This document shows, piece by piece, positions 45,201-53,229 of a stretch of 64,000 nt of DNA; positions within the stretch are counted from its first letter, which is position 1, and every line of letters starts with the position of its first letter. The notes beneath the pieces were generated by a model, which worked only from the letters and a program-made list of their open reading frames with translations, had not been told where the DNA came from and ran no database searches. The stretch is from Flavisolibacter sp050259715 (GTDB lineage: Bacteria > Bacteroidota > Bacteroidia > Chitinophagales > Chitinophagaceae): NCBI GenBank assembly GCA_050259715.1, contig JBLNAY010000203.1, forward strand, positions 1 to 64,000. Direction: 5' to 3'. The position numbers and the translations under genes are program-made.

Positions 45201-45415
45201 GCATATCCGCAGTATGAAAAATCAGGAATTCGATTACCAAGAGAATCGGCTTTATACTCAATCTTTCCTTTTGTAATTGTTAATGGCGAAACGGTTTTCG
45301 GTTTTTGTGCATCAACAACGAAGGAGTTAAAAAGGGAAAAAAGGAAAACTCCCAAAAAGAGCAAAGGACGCCTACTGGACGTCCTAAAATTCTTTACAAA
45401 TTGAAAATTCTTCAC
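42236..45415 (-). CDS. Beta-helix protein with C-terminal DUF6298-like TIM-barrel half, exported
   Basis: A 1059-residue two-part protein. Signal peptide (to about VDAQ, 37), then a pectate-lyase-like beta-helix (about 65-560: GVILRGSGVGPGGTIIIGAG, then ENVADAWVREINFKHFAGSAVM). From about 620 on it looks like a glycosidase-type barrel (GLEHNYGLWYDRRRDDHERIRRMDGEVW, then LLLVHHNYFQHNIIEAGAHYADFPW). The C-terminal part resembles the unnamed DUF6298-type proteins of pectin loci. There is no ATG early in the frame, so the start is the GTG at 45415 (unusual among the neighbours). The 3' end overlaps GH140. Substrate unknown; the whole may be an RG-II or galacturonan hydrolase. Confidence 0.72.
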   Translation of the reverse strand: MKNFQFVKNFRTSSRRPLLFLGVFLFSLFNSFVVDAQKPKTVSPLTITKGKIEYKADSLGNRIPDFSYCGYAASDIDIPLVPVKVFVPISKGDATARLQSAIDYVSSLPVDSKGFRGAVLLQKGTYLINGGLKIRSSGVILRGSGVGPGGTIIIGAGKDRETLIRVFGNTDKTTSAEIAITDNYLPVNATKIHVETKGSLNVGDNVIVHRPSTAAWINVLGTQTFGGGISALGWKPGERDIYFERTISAVNGNEITLDVPLTTALDATYGGGTIAKLEWPGRIQNIGIENLSLESEYDKNNLKDEAHRWMAITLENVADAWVREINFKHFAGSAVMVLPWTKRVTIEDCKSLAPVSEIGGQRRYSFYTLGQQTLIQRCYAENGYHDFAVGFCAPGPNAFVQCLSVRPYNFSGTIDSWASGVLFDIVNVDGNALRFGNREQDGQGAGWSAANSVFYQCTAARIDCYKPPTANNYSFGSWAQFAGDGYWESSNEQIQPRSLYYAQLSERLGSAVLKRAYILPIETEASSSPPVNVAMALTKKAYSPAPRLYDWIDEVTNDIKLPITAGAAPSIDVIGIHEAYQVKKAPAMHIANGWIVRRNTVVSGKRQEVPWWNGSIQPKDLPSMKPHITRFVAGRTGQGLTDDLDSLTDQMQRSNLVGLEHNYGLWYDRRRDDHERIRRMDGEVWPPFYELPFARSGKDTAWDGLSKYDLTKYNTWYWDRLKKFADLADQKSLLLVHHNYFQHNIIEAGAHYADFPWRTANNINSTGFPEPVNYAGDKRLFMAEQFYDVTNPARRNLHTAYIRKCLDNFKDNSGVIQLISAEYTGPLNFVQFWLDVIKQWEKETGKREIIGLSTTKDVQDSILSDPARAAVIDLIDIRYWHYQEDGNTYAPNGGQNLAPRQHARLLHPKRTSFEQVYRAVNEYKQKFPLKAVIYSGESYDQFGWAVLMAGGSLPVLPKVDSLLLAAASSMKSFPGSSGQYILEGSNGYIIYNSNANNIQINVKPGKYTLYFIDPKTGLQFSKTDITLNNILDIKSPQQTPVVAWLSVKTNQESDGKSIE

Positions 45416-45452
45416 GTAGGAAAATGGATTTTATTGATAATAAATCTATTCC

Positions 45453-47111
45453 TCAATTAAGAGATAATAATGGTTTACTTACAACTGGTGCTACCGTTTT
45501 AACATCAACAAGGCCATTCAGGTAATGTTCAATATTGGAGTATCCATCTTTTCTAATAACTGAGGCATCAGCAGCATTCCTGGGATTTAATCCATTCTTT
45601 GCTTCATAATCATCCGGCATACCATCATTGTCGGAATCCTTATAAGGAGTTCCCTTGTATGTAGGATAACCGCCTACCTGCGAAGGATCAGTGATAATGC
45701 CTATCTTGTAAGAATCAATCGGTAAACGCCTATGTTTAAACTGTGTAGCTGGTAATTTCACCCCTTCCTTATAATTGATTTTTCCAGTCCTCACTTGTTC
45801 CACAATACGTCGATCCACTGCGTCCCTAACCGGAAGAATAGCTCCAACATTATTCAACACATAATCATGCGCCTGTTGTGCAGGAACAATAGTCATTTGC
45901 GGCATAGGTAATGGCTTATTTACCTTCATATAGTCCGTGTATTTATCTGTATTTGGTAACTCTTCCACCTGGACACCTCCATTCCAGTTATCTTTTGTGA
46001 TTTCAGGATAACCTTCCATAATATTACCATTGACATAAGCGCGTCCAAATACGAGGTACTTTAATTTGCTTCTACCCGATTCAGGTTTAAGTATTCTATG
46101 ACCAACAGCTGTATTTTTAGGTGTTGCGGGCCCTGGCTTGAAATAGTTATTAATAATATTAAACTGTGCTCTATAATCACCCCCATCAACAGAGCGGTGG
46201 ACCCAGTTAAATACAATATTATTGGCAAAATTGAAAATGCCATTCCAACCTACAGAAGGATTACGACCGGTGTTATCCGCCCATAAGTTCCGCATAAAAC
46301 TACAATTCTCTCCACCCAGTGTACTTCCAAATGCGTGGTTCCAGGTATCGAGTGATTCTGAGAAGATTGAATTCTGTATTGTAATATTAGCTGTACCCAT
46401 CTTTTCTTCAATCTTGCCGGTACTGTCGTTGTACATATGACGGTACATGGACATATTCTCGTCCAATCCCCAACTGGCAGAGACATGATCAATCATAATA
46501 TTTCCAACAGGATTCCCACCGATAGCATCATCTCTCCTGCCCACATTGGTTTCACCACGGCGAAAACGCATAAAACGTATGATTACATCATGGGTATTTA
46601 CCCATACGGTTTCTCCTGCAATACAAACGCCGTCACCTGGTGCTGATTGACCTGCGATCGTGAGATATGGTGCCCTGATAATTACAGGCGTTTTTAACCG
46701 GATAATTCCAGCAACATTAAAGACTATAGTACGGGCGCCACCTTGTTCACATGCCCAACGGAAACTTCCCGGGCCATCATCATTTAGGTTAGTGACAACA
46801 ATCACTCTTCCACCACGACCACCAAAGCTGTATTTACCACCTCCTTCTGCACCGGGGAAAGCTGGTACTTCTGCCTGCGGAAGATCCGTAGGCCTCGTTC
46901 CCCATGGAATGTAAGGCTTACCCTTTTTAGCTTCTGCATCAATAATAGGTAAGGCTTTTGCCCATGCCTCATCTGAATGTTTTGTTGCTGCTGTCATTAA
47001 ACTGTCCGCCCACGCTTTAGTTTCTGCCGGCACATCAGGATATTGGGCAAAAGCTGCATTCGACAAACCTATTAAAGCTGCACAAGTGGTAATAAATAAG
47101 CTGTTTCTCAT
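45453..47111 (-). CDS. PL1-like pectate lyase, exported
   Basis: A 552-residue protein with signal peptide (MRNSLFITTCAALIGLSNAAFA/Q), an extra helical N-terminal part (to about 75), and a right-handed beta-helix with PL1 features: AFPGAEGGGKYSFGGRGG near 82, GDGVCIAGETVWVN near 158, IMIDHVSASWGLDENMS near 206 and RNPSVGWNGIFNFANNIV near 283. A calcium-binding-like loop DSDNDGMPDDYEAKNGLNP occurs near 495. It would cut de-esterified homogalacturonan, giving access to RG-II. It follows a terminator-like hairpin after susD. Confidence 0.88.
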   Translation of the reverse strand: MRNSLFITTCAALIGLSNAAFAQYPDVPAETKAWADSLMTAATKHSDEAWAKALPIIDAEAKKGKPYIPWGTRPTDLPQAEVPAFPGAEGGGKYSFGGRGGRVIVVTNLNDDGPGSFRWACEQGGARTIVFNVAGIIRLKTPVIIRAPYLTIAGQSAPGDGVCIAGETVWVNTHDVIIRFMRFRRGETNVGRRDDAIGGNPVGNIMIDHVSASWGLDENMSMYRHMYNDSTGKIEEKMGTANITIQNSIFSESLDTWNHAFGSTLGGENCSFMRNLWADNTGRNPSVGWNGIFNFANNIVFNWVHRSVDGGDYRAQFNIINNYFKPGPATPKNTAVGHRILKPESGRSKLKYLVFGRAYVNGNIMEGYPEITKDNWNGGVQVEELPNTDKYTDYMKVNKPLPMPQMTIVPAQQAHDYVLNNVGAILPVRDAVDRRIVEQVRTGKINYKEGVKLPATQFKHRRLPIDSYKIGIITDPSQVGGYPTYKGTPYKDSDNDGMPDDYEAKNGLNPRNAADASVIRKDGYSNIEHYLNGLVDVKTVAPVVSKPLLSLN

Positions 47112-47133
47112 GATCTCTGTTTCAACATTTAAT

Positions 47134-47167
47134 TAAAAAATGAAGGGGAGACATTCTCCCCTTTTTT
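47134..47167 (-). terminator. Terminator-like hairpin between susD and the pectate lyase
   Basis: On the minus strand a 9-base stem AAGGGGAGA / TCTCCCCTT with a 3-base loop (stem 47143-47163) is followed by CATTTTTT. The plus strand also shows T residues at its end, so it could work both ways. It lies exactly in the 57 bases between susD and the PL1 gene, consistent with partial termination that makes susC/susD transcripts more abundant than downstream enzymes. Confidence 0.8.
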
Positions 47168-47168
47168 A

Positions 47169-49088
47169 CTATTGTAATGGGTCGAATGTACCACCCCACG
47201 TATTGTTTTGTTGAAGATTTGGATTATTGGTAATGGCAGCCAATGGAATTGGGAAAAAGTAATAACTAGGTTGCCAATTGATGAATTTAGAATCCAGGTT
47301 TGTAGTAGAATTCACAGCTTTAGCATCATTGTTTACAGTAACTGTAAAATAGTTAGTATACATATTATCTAAATCCTGTACATCCCTGTATTTTGGATTG
47401 GTAGGATTTGAAAGTTCTGCTGCCGTAGGTATGCCTGTTCCAGTCTTTAATGTAATCCTGACCTTATTTCTACGGGTACCATTTAATGTACTTTCAACCA
47501 ATTTCCAACGTCTTAAATCCCAGAAACGTTTTCCTTCAAATGCAAACTCTATTTGTCTTTCCTTAAGAATAGCAGTAAATAACTGCGAGCGGCTCATTCC
47601 GGCATCAAGACCATATAGGCCATTAGTTCCGGCTTCAATCCCTGCTCTTTTCCTTACAGCAATCAAACCTGTGTAACCTTCATCAGCAGCCCCGGTTTTA
47701 TTAATACCTACTGCACTTTCTGCTAAATTCAACAGCACTTCAGCATATCGGATCTCGATCCAGTCCAAACCGCTATACTGTTCATCATTGTTTGTATAAG
47801 AACCCTCAGAAATGGCTTTTCTAGTATAAAAACCTGTATTTGAAGCTGCACCGCTTACAAAATTAGTTTCGGTCGACTTGCTTGAAGTCTCATAATAAGT
47901 CCATATTCTTTGATTCGCATTGTTATTTAAAGGCCATGTAGCTCCATTGTAAGCAATAGTTGCATCAAAACGAGGATCCCTGTTTTTGTAAAATAACTGA
48001 TCGGAATAAGAATACTTACCTGTTGCATCACCTGGCATTTTACCATCTTTCATTGGATAAGCCTTCACTAATTCCCAGGTAGGTTGATTGGATCCACCAC
48101 CGGTTAGCGTTGGATTCAAATACCGTGGACGTGTTGACTTTTCCCATCCATTGTTCTTTTTAGTCTGATCCGTTGTTACATTGTTGTACTCTGTAACCAT
48201 GACAGCCTCCGGGTTATTCACTTCAGTAAACCACAAGTTTTTATAAGCCGCAGCACCACCAGTCTGGAATAACCCAAATCCGTTTGCATCAAGAATTTGT
48301 TTTGCTTTTACATTAGCATCGTAAGCGGCTTGCCATCTTGACGCCTGATCATTAGGATTAAACTGTGGGCTCGCATAGTATAGCAAAGCTCTTCCTTTTA
48401 AAGCAGCAGCTGCACCACTGGTAATGCGTCCCCAGGCAGCACTTGCCCATTTTCCAGGCAGATTTGAAGTTGCATAATCAAGATCGGCCACAATTTGATT
48501 CATACATTCGGCTGTGGTATTTCTTGGCAGTAATGCAGCATCCTTTGCTTCCTGGCCAACTCCCTCTAATGGCTCCAGAATTAACGGAACACCGCCATAG
48601 ATTCTTACGAGATCCCAATAACGGAATGCTCTGAAAAATCTTGCCTGTGCTTCAAACCTTGCCTTTGTACCCTCAGGTAAAGTACTCTTCCTGATTGATT
48701 GAATAAAAGTATTCAACTGCCGAATCTTACCCCAATTGTTACCCGGCACTGTGGCATTGGTATTCAAACTGGTACCAAAATCATTGATCTCACTGCTTGA
48801 CACTGTGATAGTACCTTCAAGGATAGGACTCATTGTGCTGCTATAAGACTCTTCTGTCAACTGTGGTTGTACACCACTTAATGCACTACCCGTATTTTGT
48901 CCGCCCCAGGTAGGAAGGTTCACATCATAAATAGCATCCATGTTCAGCTGCACCAGATTAGAATCGTTAAATACAAGTTCTGGTGTCAGTTTGGTCAGAT
49001 CTTGCTTATCCAGAACCTTATTGCAGGCGGTCAATGCGACGAGGCCCGTGATTCCGGAAACAGCAAAAATTATTTTAATAGCTTTCAT
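47169..49088 (-). CDS. SusD-like outer-membrane glycan-binding lipoprotein
   Basis: A 639-residue SusD/RagB homologue. Lipoprotein signal ends at VALTACNK (Cys22). TPR-like helical repeats are interspersed with a glycan-binding platform (RFFRAFRYWDLVRIYGGVPLILEP near 150-173 is the usual SusD hallmark; LKERQIEFAFEGKRFWDLRRW near 505 is the C-terminal one). It works with the SusC channel beside it to bind and import oligosaccharides. It follows susC by 15 bases. Confidence 0.95.
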   Translation of the reverse strand: MKAIKIIFAVSGITGLVALTACNKVLDKQDLTKLTPELVFNDSNLVQLNMDAIYDVNLPTWGGQNTGSALSGVQPQLTEESYSSTMSPILEGTITVSSSEINDFGTSLNTNATVPGNNWGKIRQLNTFIQSIRKSTLPEGTKARFEAQARFFRAFRYWDLVRIYGGVPLILEPLEGVGQEAKDAALLPRNTTAECMNQIVADLDYATSNLPGKWASAAWGRITSGAAAALKGRALLYYASPQFNPNDQASRWQAAYDANVKAKQILDANGFGLFQTGGAAAYKNLWFTEVNNPEAVMVTEYNNVTTDQTKKNNGWEKSTRPRYLNPTLTGGGSNQPTWELVKAYPMKDGKMPGDATGKYSYSDQLFYKNRDPRFDATIAYNGATWPLNNNANQRIWTYYETSSKSTETNFVSGAASNTGFYTRKAISEGSYTNNDEQYSGLDWIEIRYAEVLLNLAESAVGINKTGAADEGYTGLIAVRKRAGIEAGTNGLYGLDAGMSRSQLFTAILKERQIEFAFEGKRFWDLRRWKLVESTLNGTRRNKVRITLKTGTGIPTAAELSNPTNPKYRDVQDLDNMYTNYFTVTVNNDAKAVNSTTNLDSKFINWQPSYYFFPIPLAAITNNPNLQQNNTWGGTFDPLQ

Positions 49089-49103
49089 TATAATTAATTT
49101 GAA

Positions 49104-52100
49104 TTACAGGTTAAGATTTACGCCAAGAGAGAAACTTCTCAATTGTGGGAACTTATCATATGAACTGTTTGAACCATCTTTATAATCAAAAGCATTATAT
49201 AAGTTCAACGGGTTAGTTCCTACTAAATATATACGGGCACTGTTAAACCTTGCCTTATTTATAATTCTTTGCGGTAACGTGTATGATAGGTTGAAAGTAG
49301 TTACACGGGCTGTAAATGAGTTCCTGAACCAGAAATCTGTTGGTCTATCATATGACCATGTATAAAGTGGAGCCGGGTAAGCTGCATCCGGAGTTTCTGG
49401 CGTCCAGTGATTAGCCCAGAATGCAGGACGGTTGGAATAAGCTTCTGCTTTCTTTATAGCAGCACTTTCTACAGTATTAGTGCCGCCCCAACTCATACCC
49501 ATAACAACGTTAAGACTAAGCGTTTTGTAGGATACACCCCAGTTTAATCCTAAACCATAATGATTGTCACTCTTAGGAGTTAAGAAATCAAGGTCATTAT
49601 CATCTATTTTTCCATCAGGACCCGTATAGTTTCCTGAAGCATCTTTAGGTCCTCTTACATCCTGGAAATATATCGCTCCTGGTTTTAATTGTTGACCATA
49701 AATAGTATAACCAGGGTTTTTTGCTAACCATGCATCAACATCTGCCTGGGATCTAATAATACCCAAAGAATGTAATCCCTTATACCCCATGTCGTCTGAT
49801 TTACCGGTAGGGTCCAGATAAGTACCAATATCACCTTTAGGGACATCACTCACCAGGATTTTATTATCTGCCCAGTTAAAGTTTGTTGTTACATTATAAC
49901 CCCAGTTTTTACCTATACGATCTCTCCAGTTAGCTGACAATTCGTAACCGAATGTATTAGCTGCTCCAAAATTTTCCGTAGGCAATGCTGTACCAATCAG
50001 AATAGATGGAGAAGAACTAAGGGTAGACAATAGATCCCTACGATAATCAATGTAAGCATCAAAACTTGCAGATAAACGGTTGCGGAGAAAACGAGCGTCG
50101 ATACCACCATTGAGTTTATCAATATTATCCCACTGAACAGCTCTGTTGGCCATTTCCAAAGTAGTTACCACACCGAGTCCACGGCTGGTATTACCTCCAA
50201 ATACTGCAGCTCTGGATGATTGCAATTGATAGCTTCTCAGCCACTGGTATCTTTTTGTATTGTCTGTACCCAGGTGTCCATAAGACCCTCTGATTTTCAA
50301 GTAATTCACAGTATTAAGTATACCATTGAAAAACTTTTCTTCAGAGGCAACCCAACCTGCAGACACTGATGGGAAGTATCCCCAACGATTTTCAGGTGCA
50401 AAGTTTTGGCTCGCATCAGCCCTGAATTGAACTTGTAACAGATATTTGTTGGCAAAACTATAATCAAGCCTTCCAATATAAGCCAGGCGACCACCTTCAG
50501 AAATAGTACTAGCCTGGTCAGATGAACCATCAGAATTTAAAGGATCTGTACCAGTTGCAAAATTTTGATTATCCAACCCCCCGATCAGCACACCATCTCT
50601 TGACGCAGCAACTCCTTCGAGGTAGTTTTCATTTTGTTCATATCCGAACAAAACCCCCAGCTGGTGCCTGCCAAACGTTCTGTCAAAGTTTACAGATGCA
50701 TTCAACTGGTAGTCATCAGTGTAAGTAGGATTCAAACGAACACGATCTCCATTATTTGTTCTGATCACTTTTACGACAGAATCGCCATAGAGATGATTAT
50801 GAGTTCCCGCTCTGCTGAATTGATATTCATTAATCCAAGTACCATATTGCTTTCCCCAACTGTTATTGAAGTTCTTATTATAATTCACAGCTGCTCTTAA
50901 TCCTTTAAGGAACGGAAATTCATAACTCAAACTTCCCAGGAAGTTCATACCATTACCTTTAGAACTAGTATAGTTATCCGACTGGTGAATAGCAAAATAA
51001 TGATAGTTGTTAATTGAATTTGTACCAGCATTTTCCGCATCCTGCTGTACAGCCGGTAATCCATTCACAAAAGGAGGATTAAAACGTGGCTGATTGAGTA
51101 GAACTTTCCAGTCATTATCCAGGCTTTCACCTCCTTGCTTAGAAAAAGTGTTTTTCTTACTGGAAAGATTAGAGCTAAGAGATAAGCCTAGTTTTAGACC
51201 TGTAGTCAATTTGATATCAGAACTAGCACGGAACGTGTAACGATTAAAGCGGCTTCCGTCGAAGTTACTATTTTGGGTTTGATAAGTAAAGCCAGCAAAA
51301 TAAGTTGCCTTGTCGGAACCACCGGTTATATTAATAGCATGCCTGGTTTCAACCGCTTGTTGCCATGCCTGGTCCAACCAATTGTACTCGTGAGTTTTGA
51401 AATACTCCAGTTCATCAGGCATATACATTTTTGTATTTGTTGAATCAAAGGCCCAGGGAGTAGAATAGTTAGCACGGTTATAGTCATTTAAATAAGTGGC
51501 TAGTTCATACCCACTCATCATCTTGGGAAAGTATGGAGCATCACTAATACCTACCGACCCACTATAACTAATCTGGGACTGACCGGCCCTACCACGCTTT
51601 GTTTTTACAATCACTACTCCGTTTCCACCCTTAATACCATAAATAGCTGCTGCGGCATCTTTCAATACAGACAAGCTTTCCACTTCAGTGGCATCCAACA
51701 TATCAAAGTCTGTCTTCGTACGAATTACGTCATCGATTACGTACAACACATCTGTTCCTGTTCCATCTTTTGAAAAAAACTTTGGATTCCGGATCACAAT
51801 GTTTGCAGGCTCACCAGGTCTGGAATAGCCACCCACCACATTCACACCAACAATTTGTCCTTTCAATGCTTCGGAGAGGTTACCAACTGGAATGTCTTCA
51901 ATTTTCTTTACATCAATGGAGGCAACAGAACCTGTTAAATGAGACTTTTTTTGAGTGCCATAACCCACGACAACCACCTCATCCATTTGTTTGTTGTCTT
52001 TATCGAGGTTAATGGTAAATGTGTTTTGTTTACCAACAGGTATTTCGCGATAAAGAAAACCAACCATTGTGATCTTCAATACCGATTCGTCAGAAGCAGC

Positions 52101-52298
52101 AATTCTGAACTGACCTTTTTCATCAGTAGCGGTTTGACGGTCTGTACCTTTTACAGCTACAGTCGCTCCAACCAACGGTTCGCGGGTCTCCTGGTTGAGG
52201 ATGACACCACTAACTGTTCTTTGCTGTGCAAATACTATTGAGCAGCCCAATAACATCATCACAAGCAATAAAGAACCTCTTTTTAGTTCTTGATACAT
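49104..52298 (-). CDS. SusC-like TonB-dependent outer-membrane transporter
   Basis: A 1064-residue SusC/RagA protein. Signal peptide ends at VFA/QQ, followed by a carboxypeptidase-D-regulatory-like domain (VSGVILNQETREPLVGATVAV at about 30), TonB-box-like MDEVVVVGYGTQKK (105-118), plug domain (about 118-225) and the beta-barrel ending in FSLGVNLNL. No N-terminal STN domain is present, so it is not of the sigma/anti-sigma signalling type. It imports oligosaccharides with SusD. The gene is 79 bases after the DUF3826 stop codon. Confidence 0.96.
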   Translation of the reverse strand: MYQELKRGSLLLVMMLLGCSIVFAQQRTVSGVILNQETREPLVGATVAVKGTDRQTATDEKGQFRIAASDESVLKITMVGFLYREIPVGKQNTFTINLDKDNKQMDEVVVVGYGTQKKSHLTGSVASIDVKKIEDIPVGNLSEALKGQIVGVNVVGGYSRPGEPANIVIRNPKFFSKDGTGTDVLYVIDDVIRTKTDFDMLDATEVESLSVLKDAAAAIYGIKGGNGVVIVKTKRGRAGQSQISYSGSVGISDAPYFPKMMSGYELATYLNDYNRANYSTPWAFDSTNTKMYMPDELEYFKTHEYNWLDQAWQQAVETRHAINITGGSDKATYFAGFTYQTQNSNFDGSRFNRYTFRASSDIKLTTGLKLGLSLSSNLSSKKNTFSKQGGESLDNDWKVLLNQPRFNPPFVNGLPAVQQDAENAGTNSINNYHYFAIHQSDNYTSSKGNGMNFLGSLSYEFPFLKGLRAAVNYNKNFNNSWGKQYGTWINEYQFSRAGTHNHLYGDSVVKVIRTNNGDRVRLNPTYTDDYQLNASVNFDRTFGRHQLGVLFGYEQNENYLEGVAASRDGVLIGGLDNQNFATGTDPLNSDGSSDQASTISEGGRLAYIGRLDYSFANKYLLQVQFRADASQNFAPENRWGYFPSVSAGWVASEEKFFNGILNTVNYLKIRGSYGHLGTDNTKRYQWLRSYQLQSSRAAVFGGNTSRGLGVVTTLEMANRAVQWDNIDKLNGGIDARFLRNRLSASFDAYIDYRRDLLSTLSSSPSILIGTALPTENFGAANTFGYELSANWRDRIGKNWGYNVTTNFNWADNKILVSDVPKGDIGTYLDPTGKSDDMGYKGLHSLGIIRSQADVDAWLAKNPGYTIYGQQLKPGAIYFQDVRGPKDASGNYTGPDGKIDDNDLDFLTPKSDNHYGLGLNWGVSYKTLSLNVVMGMSWGGTNTVESAAIKKAEAYSNRPAFWANHWTPETPDAAYPAPLYTWSYDRPTDFWFRNSFTARVTTFNLSYTLPQRIINKARFNSARIYLVGTNPLNLYNAFDYKDGSNSSYDKFPQLRSFSLGVNLNL

Positions 52299-52377
52299 AA
52301 GGAGATTTTAAAGTATAGAAATAGAGATATAGCAATGGTTATGTTACATTGTCTCGTAAAAAAAGCAATAACAATTC

Positions 52378-53067
52378 TTACCTGGAATGGGGCTTTTGGC
52401 TATTACGCCTTTTTTCCCATTCTTCTCCTTCTTTCTTCAAATCATAACCCTGTGCGGCCAGGTAATTATTGATCCGGCCTTTGTACTTACCAAACCATCC
52501 ATGTTTTTTCTCAGATGATTCAGCATCCATCGCATGCTCTCTTGCTTCAACCAGCCAGGTCATGATTTGTTGCTTTTGCTCATTGGTTAGGGTGGGTATC
52601 ATATCTACAAATGCATTGTACGTTACATTCAATACATTGTAAGTTAATCCGTCCTTCACCTTTACAATTTGTTCCGGTGACAGTTCAGATGATAATGCCT
52701 TAATAAAATTGGTATGAATAACAGCAATTTTAGTATCACAAAGATCTTGTTGTTTTTTGATCTCTTCAGCAGTCAGTTCCTTAGTATCTGCCTTTGACTT
52801 TATTGCTTTTACCTTCTCGTCTCTTTCTGTGTATACGTTATTTAAATTCCTGTAATGATCTGCTATAATATGCGAAACCCTGGATGCTTTTCCATTGTCG
52901 CTAATACCTAGACTTGCGACTATTTTCTCGGCACGGCTATTTATAGTCCTGGTATATGCGGCTTCCTTATCACCGACAGGTGTTTGTTCCTGCTGAGAGA
53001 AGCAAGGCAAGCTAATCGTAATCACAAGTATAAAGCCCAACAAATTTCTCATATAGCTCATTTGCAT
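52378..53067 (-). CDS. Exported DUF3826 protein (copy 2), leading the susCD genes
   Basis: A 229-residue helical protein with signal peptide (ends near CFS/QQ). DUF3826 features: INSRAEKIVASLGISDNGKASRVSHIIADHYRNLNN, ELSPEQIVKVKDGLTYNVLNVTY near 132-154 and TNEQKQQIMTWLVEAREHAMDAE. The annotated start is 53067, but the ATGs at 53061 and 53052 are also possible; a promoter-like element ends only 11 bases before 53067, which favours a later start. It is the first gene behind the GACAGT-type promoter and is cotranscribed with susC and susD. A second DUF3826 lies at 30.9 kb. Function unknown. Confidence 0.82.
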   Translation of the reverse strand: MQMSYMRNLLGFILVITISLPCFSQQEQTPVGDKEAAYTRTINSRAEKIVASLGISDNGKASRVSHIIADHYRNLNNVYTERDEKVKAIKSKADTKELTAEEIKKQQDLCDTKIAVIHTNFIKALSSELSPEQIVKVKDGLTYNVLNVTYNAFVDMIPTLTNEQKQQIMTWLVEAREHAMDAESSEKKHGWFGKYKGRINNYLAAQGYDLKKEGEEWEKRRNSQKPHSR

Positions 53068-53077
53068 ATTGACTTTA

Positions 53078-53120
53078 CTAAAGTAGGTTCATCCCGCCCC
53101 GTAACTGTCCTGCACTGTCA
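53078..53120 (-). promoter_or_regulatory. Candidate promoter with GACAGT direct repeat (DUF3826-susCD operon)
   Basis: Plus-strand ACTGTCC (53104-53110), TGC, ACTGTCA (53114-53120), i.e. TGACAGT-GCA-GGACAGT on the minus strand, followed after 18 bases by TACTTTAG (53078-53085), close to TAnnTTTG. The 17-base core is identical to that at 20676-20692 except for one spacer base, and the distance to the -7-like box is 18 against 17 bases. This makes a common activator plausible for the susCD operon and the esterase operon. Confidence 0.58.
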
Positions 53121-53229
53121 TATAAAATTCCGCAAACGTTCCCGGAGAATAGAGACTTCTCAAACTGTGAATATCAGTTTAAAAGCATTGATAATCTGCT
53201 GCTTATCGACGAAATAGTTTATCATTATG

